Shown here: one piece after another, positions 1-5,487 of the stretch
Position numbering within the stretch: position 1 is the first letter of the stretch
Layout of the letters: every line of letters begins with the position of its first letter
Translations under genes and position numbers: made by a program
The notes under the pieces: generated by a model
The model's input: the letters and a program-made list of their open reading frames with translations, nothing else
Database searches by the model: none
What the model was told of the DNA's origin: nothing
From: an uncultured Clostridia bacterium
GTDB taxonomy: Bacteria > Bacillota > Clostridia > Oscillospirales > CAG-272
Direction: 5' to 3'
Length of the DNA stretch: 5,487 nt
Assembly: GCA_945485605.1 (NCBI GenBank)
Contig: CALYSG010000113.1
Coordinates: forward strand, 1 to 5,487

Positions 1-115
1 GGAAGTAGAGCTTATATCCGCCTTCAACAGCCTCGGCGTAAACATCGACAGCCTTAGACAGTTTATCGGTGGTAGCGAAGAAATTGCCGCTCATGGCACC
101 GGAGAAGTAGAGAGT
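1..115. repeat. Near-identical DNA repeat, copy A (pairs with 952-1066)
   Basis: Compared with 952-1066 base by base, positions 1-55 are identical and eight differences fall in the remaining 60, about 93% overall. Similarity drops after about 115. The copy is cut by the window edge, so the repeat may extend further left. It encodes part of repeat unit R3. Confidence 0.93.
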
Positions 116-202
116 TTTATCAAGGTTGACCTGAGTGAGGGCAAACTTGAATGCCTTGTCTGCGACGGGAGCTTCCATGACACTCGAGACGAGTTCCTTA
201 AC
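1..202 (-). repeat. Protein repeat unit R3 (residues about 769-835), truncated by window edge
   Basis: Third copy, cut after 67 residues: FKFALTQVNLDKTLYFSG (786-803), then GAMSGNFFATTDK and AVDVYAEAVEGGYKLYF. It is much closer to R1 than to R2, exactly 317 residues after R1. Confidence 0.85.
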
Positions 203-2506
203 GGTTACTGTCGAGAGATAGGCAGGGAACTGTGAAACACCGACCTTGCTTGCATTGTCGCCGGTGATATAGGAGGTCTTGCTTGCGCTGATTGTGTCGA
301 AATTATTGTAGGTTCCGAGATAGTATTCTCCGTTATTCTTTTCGTTGGTGCATCCTGCAAGCGTGTAGGTGAAGAGCTTAAGGTCGTTATTCCATGTCCA
401 GACACCGGTAGATGCGTCGACGAGGGTTACGCGGACCTTTCCCGCAGTGTTTTCATAGATCTCGATGAACTTGTTACCGACCTTGAGCGTGTAGCCTTCG
501 CCCGACTTTGCGACGGTGACCTTTACTGCTTTGCCAAACCTGTCGGCGGTCTCGAGGTATTCGCTTGCATTGATGGTTCCTATGAAGTAGAGGGTCTTTG
601 CAAGGTTGACCTGATTGATAACGAAGTAGAAGTCACCCTCCTTAGCCTCGGTTATCGCTTCAGCAACATAGTCGGCGGGAACGAGAGTGCAGAGCTGAGC
701 CACGAACTGCGAAACGCCCAGATCGGCGGCTTTGTCGCCTGTTATGAAAGTAGTCTTGCTTGCGCTGATGGTGTTGTAGGTCTTGTAAGTGCCGAGGTAG
801 TAGTCGTTGCCTGCAACATTGGCAACGAAGATCTTGAGATCTGCGTTCCAGGTGTAAACTGCAGTAGCGGTTGCCGCATCTGCAATTCTAACGCCGACCT
901 TACCGGTCTGATACTCGTAGATGTCAAGGTACTTCTTGGTCTCACCCTCGAGGAAGTAGAGCTTATATCCGCCTTCAACAGCCTCGGCGTAAACATCGAC
1001 AGCCTTGGCGGTCTTATCGGTGGTAGCAAAGAAATTGCCGCTCATGGCACCGGAGAAGTAGATAGTCTTTCCGAGATTTGTCTGGTAGAGCGCAAATTTG
1101 AAGCCCTTGTCTGCGACGACCTCAGTTATCGGCTTTGCAACATAGACATCAGTGGGGGCTGCGTCGACCTTGATCTCGAATTCCTTTGTGTCGGTTACGC
1201 TTCCGCAGGTGATAGTTGCGGTGAGCTTAACGGTAGTTTCCTCTTCGGGAAGGGTTACGACGAGCTTGCCGTCATTGACGACTGCGCAGGCGTTGTCGGA
1301 GACCCATGTGATGGTGACCTGCTTGTAACCTGCGCCTGTGGAGGCGAGTTCAAAGGTCTTGCTGTCTGTGACAGCATCGGTGAACGAGAGATTTTCCTTC
1401 TCAAAGGCGACCATTCCGGCGTCGTCCTTTGCAGGCAGGCTTACATACTCGATAGCGTTTGCATCAACGGGAGTGAGGTAGAATGCTCCGTCGTAAATGC
1501 TTATGACACCGGTGACATTTGCGGTCCAACCGGTATGCTCGCCGTGAGCCTTCTTGAATGCGGTCTGCTCAGCCTTTGTGAGCGGGCAGGTGGAGGAGGA
1601 GATGCGAATGTAGGAGATATGCTCGCCGAGCTGGAACTTGAAGTATCCGCTCGAAACTGTGTCGTCCTGCGCCTTGATCTCAACACCCTTGAGTGTTACG
1701 AGGAATGACTGATTGTTTACGAGAGCACTATCCTTGAGAGATTTTGCATTCTTGAATATTTCGGTGTAATCTGCGGGAGTGACGGCAGTCTTGTTGGGAT
1801 CAAGAATCTCTACTGTGCCGTTTTTGATTTCATGAGTGCCGCTGTAAATATCCTTAACACCGCGGACTCTGATGGTCATACCGATCTCAAGCTGATTGTC
1901 GGTTACCGGGTCGGTAGACATCTGGTAGGCGTAGTATCCGCCGTCATTGTCCTGGAAGTAGATGCAGTTGTTAGATGCGCCCTTAGACTTTGCGACGATG
2001 CCTGTGATAACACCCTTGACGGTTACTGCTTCGTCAGCGACTTTGGCTATGTATTCAGCCCACGAGAGCTCTTTGAACTTCGGAACTTTGTGGTTGAAGG
2101 TAAGCTCTTCTGTATTACCGTTTGCGTCCTTTATGGTAGCCTTGAGCTCATATACAGTGTCTTCGGCAGCGTCGGTGTTGACATCGACTTTTGTCTGCAT
2201 GTTTTCTTCGTCAACGACGAGCTTAACATCTTCTGCTGATCCGGAGATGACATTGACCGACCACTCAACGGTGAATTCGGTCTCGCCTATGCGGACTGCA
2301 TTGACCACAGTGTAGTCATCGGGAGTAATTTCGGCGTTGTCCTTGTACATGGCACGAAGGTAGGTCTTGGCTTCCTGAATTGTGGGAGTCGCGTCGCCGG
2401 GATTTGCGGTAGTACCGGATCCGTCTCCGTTTCCGGTTGTTGTGCATCCGGCGAATACCGATACAGCTAAAACGAGCGCAAGGAACAGAATGATAATTTT
2501 TTTCAT
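1..2506 (-). CDS. Large multidomain surface lipoprotein: Ig-like, two OB-fold-like domains, Ig-like, tandem ~158-residue repeats (3' end outside window)
   Basis: I translated an uninterrupted frame of 835 residues from the ATG at 2506 to the left edge with no stop, so the gene continues outside. AGGAG (2514-2518) sits seven bases before the ATG. The N-terminus MKKIIILFLA ends in lipobox FAGC with Cys21, then a Gly/Thr/Asn linker to about 40. Visible regions: a beta-rich Ig-like stretch (about 42-141); OB-fold-like domain 1 (146-236, with VTVKGVITGIVAKSKG, CIYFQDNDGGYYAY, MTIRVRGVKDIYSG); OB-fold-like domain 2 (243-355, with FLVTLKGVEIKA and WTANVTGVISIYDGAFYL); an atypical bacterial Ig-like domain (366-448, with VTITWVSDN and KLTATITCG); then repeats from about 453 onward, two full and one cut. 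No catalytic motif is visible in this part. OB-folds suggest binding of nucleic acid or another polymer at the surface, in keeping with the nuclease gene 26 bases upstream. An enzymatic domain could lie in the missing C-terminus. Function is otherwise unknown. Confidence 0.88.
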   Translation of the reverse strand, partial: MKKIIILFLALVLAVSVFAGCTTTGNGDGSGTTANPGDATPTIQEAKTYLRAMYKDNAEITPDDYTVVNAVRIGETEFTVEWSVNVISGSAEDVKLVVDEENMQTKVDVNTDAAEDTVYELKATIKDANGNTEELTFNHKVPKFKELSWAEYIAKVADEAVTVKGVITGIVAKSKGASNNCIYFQDNDGGYYAYQMSTDPVTDNQLEIGMTIRVRGVKDIYSGTHEIKNGTVEILDPNKTAVTPADYTEIFKNAKSLKDSALVNNQSFLVTLKGVEIKAQDDTVSSGYFKFQLGEHISYIRISSSTCPLTKAEQTAFKKAHGEHTGWTANVTGVISIYDGAFYLTPVDANAIEYVSLPAKDDAGMVAFEKENLSFTDAVTDSKTFELASTGAGYKQVTITWVSDNACAVVNDGKLVVTLPEEETTVKLTATITCGSVTDTKEFEIKVDAAPTDVYVAKPITEVVADKGFKFALYQTNLGKTIYFSGAMSGNFFATTDKTAKAVDVYAEAVEGGYKLYFLEGETKKYLDIYEYQTGKVGVRIADAATATAVYTWNADLKIFVANVAGNDYYLGTYKTYNTISASKTTFITGDKAADLGVSQFVAQLCTLVPADYVAEAITEAKEGDFYFVINQVNLAKTLYFIGTINASEYLETADRFGKAVKVTVAKSGEGYTLKVGNKFIEIYENTAGKVRVTLVDASTGVWTWNNDLKLFTYTLAGCTNEKNNGEYYLGTYNNFDTISASKTSYITGDNASKVGVSQFPAYLSTVTVKELVSSVMEAPVADKAFKFALTQVNLDKTLYFSGAMSGNFFATTDKLSKAVDVYAEAVEGGYKLYF
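203..679 (-). repeat. Protein repeat unit R2 (residues about 610-768), divergent copy
   Basis: Second copy, in register with R1: NQVNLAKTLYFIG (631-643), KFIEIYENTAGKVRV (679-693), WTWNNDLKLF (703-712), EYYLGTYNNFDTISASK (727-743), ITGD (747-750), GVSQF (756-760). The first half differs strongly from R1 (for example INASEYLETADRFGKAVKV), while the second half is close. At DNA level a 17-base block, 276-292, recurs exactly at 753-769. Confidence 0.85.
680..1150 (-). repeat. Protein repeat unit R1 (residues about 453-609)
   Basis: First copy of the ~157-residue module in the large lipoprotein. Landmarks: FKFALYQTNLGKTIYFSG (469-486), GGYKLYFLEGETKKYLDIYE (512-531), YTWNADLKIF (551-560), DYYLGTYKTYNTISASK (568-584), ITGD (588-591) and GVSQF (597-601). 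I do not recognise the module as a named family. The alternating aromatic strands and Gly turns suggest an all-beta fold. Confidence 0.85.
952..1066. repeat. Near-identical DNA repeat, copy B (pairs with 1-115)
   Basis: Same orientation as copy A, exactly 951 bases (317 codons) away, keeping the reading frame. It encodes residues 481-518 of the large lipoprotein, in repeat unit R1. The nucleotide-level identity, including third codon positions, points to recent duplication or gene conversion rather than old protein-level conservation. Confidence 0.93.
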
Positions 2507-2532
2507 ATTTTTTCTCCTGTAAAAAATATTTT

Positions 2533-3906
2533 TCAGTTTACTGTTATCGCGTCTTTGGTAAATACCTTGATCTGGCAGTTGCCGTTGAAGTAGTCTATAA
2601 TTCCATTAACGTTTATGGTCTTTCCTTCGTATTCGGATGCTCCGATGAGCTCGTTGTTTTCGTAGAAGGGAAGTGTACGGATCGTAACGGTAATGCCGTC
2701 ACACTCACACGTTAGTGTCATAGCACCGTATGAGGAAGAGGTTTTGTCATCGGTGACATAAACACTCTTGACTTTAAGATTTTTCATTGAGACCGAAGAG
2801 TTGAGCGAAAGCTCGGCGACCGAGTATTCTTTAACGGTTTCATCTTCCGCTAAAATTCCGATCTTTCCGTTTGCAAAACGTTCTGCCGACATTTCCTGAT
2901 AAGCCGGTGAGTGTCCGTCGCTGATCTTCTGAATATTGTTCGGATCGTTCGGTTTCATGGCACGGTATGTAAGACCCGAGATCTGATACGTTCCGGCAGT
3001 TTCATAGAGCTGCAGGGTGCCGACGATCCTTGATCTGTTTCCGACCGAGAGAATATCAAGCCCTTCGCCCGAAAGACCGAATCCGTAATAGACATAAATG
3101 CCGTAATAAAGTCCGGTTTCGGGATCGTATTCCTCGACATACACGCCGTTGTTATTGTTGATCGTGACAACTCCTTCAAATGCGACTTTGACTCCGTTAT
3201 ATTTTTCGATGTTGCAACGAAGCTCCTTTAGCGTAAGCTCTACTGCTTCACCGTAATACATATCGGGGTCCTTTTGACCCGAGTGAACATTGAGCTTTGC
3301 CGTTTTTGCCTGATTGAGCGCATTAAGGCATATCTCTCCGTAACGGTTGCTGCCCGTTGCCGATGCCACGGCAAGTCCGTTCTGAAGTATTTCAAGGTTC
3401 AGATTGCGGTAATCCGCGTCATCTGAGGGCTTATACCATACCCAGACGAGGTAACGGCTGCCCGTAGAGTCGCGGTTCCAGCTTCCGTTGTCCGATTCGA
3501 CGAGTATCGAAGCGGCACTTGAAAGCTTTTCCTTAGTGAATTTTGAAGCCTTTTTACCGTAAGCTTCTATCTTTCCGGTCGATTCGGGGGTGTCGATCGC
3601 GAGGTAGCGAGCCTTCAGTACACCGCCCTCGGCTACGTTTTGAGGAACATGGAAGTGAGTCGTGTCACCGTCAACGTAATTTTTTACCGTGACTATCTGC
3701 TTCAAAGTTTCGGAAGACATATCCAGCTTAAGAAGGGAAGCATAGTCTACGGTTTCGCCCGGAGATTCCGTGCCTGTGTTATTTGAGCTGTTTTCCGTTG
3801 TGCCATCCGGCTGACCTCCGAAGAGGTTGCAACCGGAAAGCATAAGTGCGAGAAGAGCTGTCAACGCGATAAACGCCGACAATGCTCTGATTGAGCTTCT
3901 TTTCAT
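2533..3906 (-). CDS. Surface thermonuclease (SNase-family) lipoprotein with two C-terminal OB-fold-like domains
   Basis: 457-residue predicted calcium-dependent phosphodiesterase that would cut DNA or RNA outside the cell. Signal peptide ends in lipobox LSGC (Cys26), followed by a low-complexity Gly/Ser/Asn/Thr linker to about residue 52. Residues 70-212 form a staphylococcal nuclease domain: YVDGDT (77-82), ARYLAIDTPE (99-108), YGKKASKFTKEKL (116-128), SRYLVWVW (150-157) and AKLNVHS (203-209). By alignment to the mature S. aureus enzyme, D21, R35, D40, T41, E43 and R87 correspond to D81, R100, D105, T106, E108 and R151, so the active site looks complete. Residues about 222-314 (GVKVAFEGVVT, then NRSRIVGTLQLYE) and 333-455 (KNLKVKSVYVT, then KTINVNGIIDYFNG) look like two beta-barrel OB-folds, which in other nucleases bind the polymer. 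B. subtilis YhcR also joins OB-fold and SNase modules. Start ATG has AAGGAA four bases upstream; stop is TGA. It lies between a solute-binding protein and another OB-fold lipoprotein. Nuclease family is sure, OB-folds probable. Confidence 0.93.
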   Translation of the reverse strand: MKRSSIRALSAFIALTALLALMLSGCNLFGGQPDGTTENSSNNTGTESPGETVDYASLLKLDMSSETLKQIVTVKNYVDGDTTHFHVPQNVAEGGVLKARYLAIDTPESTGKIEAYGKKASKFTKEKLSSAASILVESDNGSWNRDSTGSRYLVWVWYKPSDDADYRNLNLEILQNGLAVASATGSNRYGEICLNALNQAKTAKLNVHSGQKDPDMYYGEAVELTLKELRCNIEKYNGVKVAFEGVVTINNNNGVYVEEYDPETGLYYGIYVYYGFGLSGEGLDILSVGNRSRIVGTLQLYETAGTYQISGLTYRAMKPNDPNNIQKISDGHSPAYQEMSAERFANGKIGILAEDETVKEYSVAELSLNSSVSMKNLKVKSVYVTDDKTSSSYGAMTLTCECDGITVTIRTLPFYENNELIGASEYEGKTINVNGIIDYFNGNCQIKVFTKDAITVN

Positions 3907-3939
3907 AATTTTCCTTATTCCGAGCTTATAAGACCTGAA

Positions 3940-5397
3940 TCATGTGTTGTATTTGCAGGTGTTGTAAGCCTCATCAAAAGCCTTCTTGATCTCAGCGTCA
4001 ACGGTGCCGTCGTCGTTAAGCGGCAGGCACTTCTGAAGGATCTGACCGACCTGGCTGCGTGCTTCGGACGAACCGTTGAATGCGGGGGAGGTGTAGTATG
4101 CTTTTTCCTGCTCAAGGCAGACCTTTGCACTGAGTGCGGAGATATATTTGCCGCCGTCTGCCTTATCGATGAATGCTTTGTAGGTCTCGTTCTCAGAAAC
4201 CGATTTAATGACCGGAACGTAACCCGAAGCCATCGAGAATTCAGCCTGGAACTCAACATTTGTCACAAGGAACTTTACGAAGAGCCACGATGCAATGACT
4301 TCCTGAGGATTGTCTTTCTTGAATATACAGATGCTCGGCCCCTGCGAGATGACCTTCGGATTCGCGGCATCGACCTGGGGGATAGTTGCAATGCCTACTT
4401 CAAAAGGATAATTACCTCCGTTGTCGGCTTCGGGGCGCTGATGCGTCGCACCGGCGGAAGAGCCGATCGACATATAGCTTCTTATGAGCATTCCTTCATC
4501 ATTGGGCTCAAGCGCGGTGAACAGTCCGGAGGTGTAAGATCCGTAGAGGTTCTGAGTAGTGAGGTAGCCCTTCTGATACCAGTCTCTGAAACGCTTGACA
4601 AATGCTCTGTTGGTTTCGTTGTTGAAGAGGAAGTGTTCACCGGTCGCGCTGGTATAGGGAGAATTGAGCTGTTCGCACATGGTGATGAACCAGTTGGCTT
4701 CGCTGTCATATCCGAGCGGGATAGAGGTGGGGTCGATCTCTTTGATCTTCTTGCAGACCTCTTCCATTTCGTCCCAGTTAGTCGGAACCTTCAGATTATT
4801 CTCGTCGAAAAATGTCTTGTTGTAGTAGAGAACTTCGGTCGATTTCGAGAAGGGGAGCGTATACATGAGCTGATCGCCGAACTGACGACCTTCTTCGTAA
4901 TAGCCCTGTATGAAATCATTCTTTTGTTCATCGGTGAAACCGAGTATCTCTGTCGTGCCGTCGGCTCTCGTCACTTCAATCTTGCTGTCGATGAGGTTGT
5001 CAAGCGTTACTACAGCCTTTGCAAGGTTATAAAGAGCGACGTGATCGGGGTAGCAGTACGCGAGGTTGGGATGCTTTTTGGGGACGAGCTCAGTCTTTAT
5101 CTGGTCTCTTACATCGTCATATCCTCCGATCTTTGAGGATACTACTTCGATGTTCGGATAGAGCTTGTTAAACTCCGCAATGTAGAGGTCAAGAACATCG
5201 GAGAGGTTAGATCCCATAGTGTGATAGAAGGTGATAGTGACTGCGCTTCCGTCGTATCCGCCTTCGGGAACGTCAAAGTTCGGAGTTCCCTTAACGCCGC
5301 CGTTGTCACCGTTAGGTCCCATACCGGGAACCGTGCAGGCGACGAGCGAAAGTGCGAGGACAAGGAGGACAGCGATTGAAATAAGTCTTTTTTTCAT
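3940..5397 (-). CDS. Extracellular solute-binding lipoprotein of a sugar/glycerol-phosphate-type ABC importer (UgpB-like)
   Basis: 485-residue family 1 solute-binding protein that would capture a ligand outside the membrane and deliver it to the permeases encoded just upstream. Seen: a basic N-terminus (MKKR), a hydrophobic core and lipobox LVAC with Cys21 as the lipidation site, then a Gly/Pro/Asn-rich linker to about residue 48. The mature fold begins with a strand and helix (VTITFYHTMG, 53-62). LPFSKSTEVLYYNKTFF (181-197) matches the hallmark seen in E. coli UgpB (PFNSSTPVLYYNK), and SGYVPVIKSV (391-400) matches the late UgpB motif GYLPITK. Length is slightly above the usual 420-450. The ATG at 5397 is chosen over a TTG seven codons upstream because a good AAGGAAG lies between them and the signal peptide begins properly at the ATG. 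Stop is TGA. A nuclease lipoprotein follows 33 bases downstream. Family is sure; ligand is unknown. UgpB-like binding of a phosphorylated small molecule, for example a nucleotide or deoxyribose phosphate, is inference from context. Confidence 0.93.
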   Translation of the reverse strand: MKKRLISIAVLLVLALSLVACTVPGMGPNGDNGGVKGTPNFDVPEGGYDGSAVTITFYHTMGSNLSDVLDLYIAEFNKLYPNIEVVSSKIGGYDDVRDQIKTELVPKKHPNLAYCYPDHVALYNLAKAVVTLDNLIDSKIEVTRADGTTEILGFTDEQKNDFIQGYYEEGRQFGDQLMYTLPFSKSTEVLYYNKTFFDENNLKVPTNWDEMEEVCKKIKEIDPTSIPLGYDSEANWFITMCEQLNSPYTSATGEHFLFNNETNRAFVKRFRDWYQKGYLTTQNLYGSYTSGLFTALEPNDEGMLIRSYMSIGSSAGATHQRPEADNGGNYPFEVGIATIPQVDAANPKVISQGPSICIFKKDNPQEVIASWLFVKFLVTNVEFQAEFSMASGYVPVIKSVSENETYKAFIDKADGGKYISALSAKVCLEQEKAYYTSPAFNGSSEARSQVGQILQKCLPLNDDGTVDAEIKKAFDEAYNTCKYNT

Positions 5398-5403
5398 GGT
5401 TTT

Positions 5404-5410
5404 CTTCCTT
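5404..5410 (-). promoter_or_regulatory. Ribosome binding site of the solute-binding lipoprotein
   Basis: AAGGAAG sits six bases before the ATG at 5397. It lies downstream of the alternative in-frame TTG (complement of 5416-5418), so it can serve only the ATG. This settles the start and gives a normal MKKR signal-peptide beginning. Confidence 0.8.
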
Positions 5411-5438
5411 TCTTGCAAATTTATATTTTAAAATTGCT

Positions 5439-5487
5439 TTAACCTTTGATACCGCTTCGGCTTACACCCTTCATTATATACTTTCTG
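5439..5487 (-). CDS. Carbohydrate ABC transporter permease, MalG/UgpE type (C-terminal end only)
   Basis: Only the last 15 codons and the stop (TAA, complement of 5439-5441) are inside the window. They translate to RKYIMKGVSRSGIKG. This resembles the conserved tail of MalG/UgpE-family inner permeases, which typically end in an aromatic-basic stretch followed by 'G-(6-8 residues)-KG' directly before the stop. The protein would be one of two membrane subunits forming the channel of a sugar-type importer. It lies 41 bases upstream of a solute-binding lipoprotein on the same strand, the usual partner, so the two very probably share a transcript. The exact substrate class cannot be read from so short a piece, and a random frame ending here is possible but unlikely given tail, stop position and context. 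Confidence 0.82.
   Translation of the reverse strand, partial: RKYIMKGVSRSGIKG

Noticed and set aside
1..1150. Direct DNA repeats as a CRISPR array or mobile element
   Set aside because: The period is 951 bases in frame within one coding sequence, with no short spacers, terminal inverted repeats or transposase; they are coding repeats.
1832..2315. Two overlapping plus-strand open frames of 135 and 117 codons
   Set aside because: Both are antisense to the large lipoprotein, overlap one another in different frames, and encode low-complexity Ser/Thr/Val-rich products.
2521..2533. A/T palindrome (AAAAATATTTTT) at the nuclease stop codon, possible terminator
   Set aside because: It has no GC stem and sits 15 bases before the start of the next gene; AT-rich spacer is the simpler explanation.
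4441..5136. 231-codon open frame on the plus strand
   Set aside because: It lies wholly antisense to the solute-binding lipoprotein gene, has no recognisable domain and is an expected by-product of that gene's codon use.
5398..5418. TTG start seven codons upstream of the solute-binding protein ATG
   Set aside because: The Shine-Dalgarno sequence lies downstream of the TTG, and the extension (QERKKT) would put extra charged residues before a standard signal peptide.
5415..5437. Imperfect AT-rich inverted repeat with GCAA/TTGC ends between permease and binding-protein genes, possible operator
   Set aside because: Only the outer four bases pair perfectly, the interior is low-complexity A/T, and it lies inside an operon rather than at a promoter.

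Overview
The window looks like part of a chromosome from an anaerobic, gut-type Clostridia-like Firmicute. The basis is moderate GC, purine-rich Shine-Dalgarno sequences (AGGAG, AAGGAAG), three consecutive lipoproteins with Gram-positive-style signal peptides, and a carbohydrate-type ABC importer without a periplasmic signal peptidase I leader. The taxon is inferred from style; no marker gene is present.

All supported genes lie on the minus strand and read from right to left as one probable operon. The right edge (5439-5487) holds the last 15 codons of a MalG/UgpE-type permease. After 41 bases comes a UgpB-like solute-binding lipoprotein (3940-5397). After 33 bases comes a lipoprotein with an intact staphylococcal-nuclease (thermonuclease) domain and two probable OB-folds (2533-3906). 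After 26 bases comes a very large lipoprotein (2506 to beyond position 1; 835 residues visible, no stop). It has an Ig-like region, two probable OB-folds, a second Ig-like domain, and then tandem ~157-160-residue repeats that run off the left edge.

The simplest joint reading is a cell-surface system that binds and cuts extracellular nucleic acid and imports a product through a sugar/glycerol-phosphate-family ABC importer. Nuclease and transporter families are clear from sequence; the coupling and the substrate are inference. The arrangement recalls mycoplasma loci where an SNase-family lipoprotein gene adjoins Ugp-like ABC transporter genes.

There is no non-coding stretch longer than 41 bases. 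I saw no RNA gene, CRISPR array, mobile element, convincing terminator or internal promoter. The operon promoter and the ATPase gene are not in the window.
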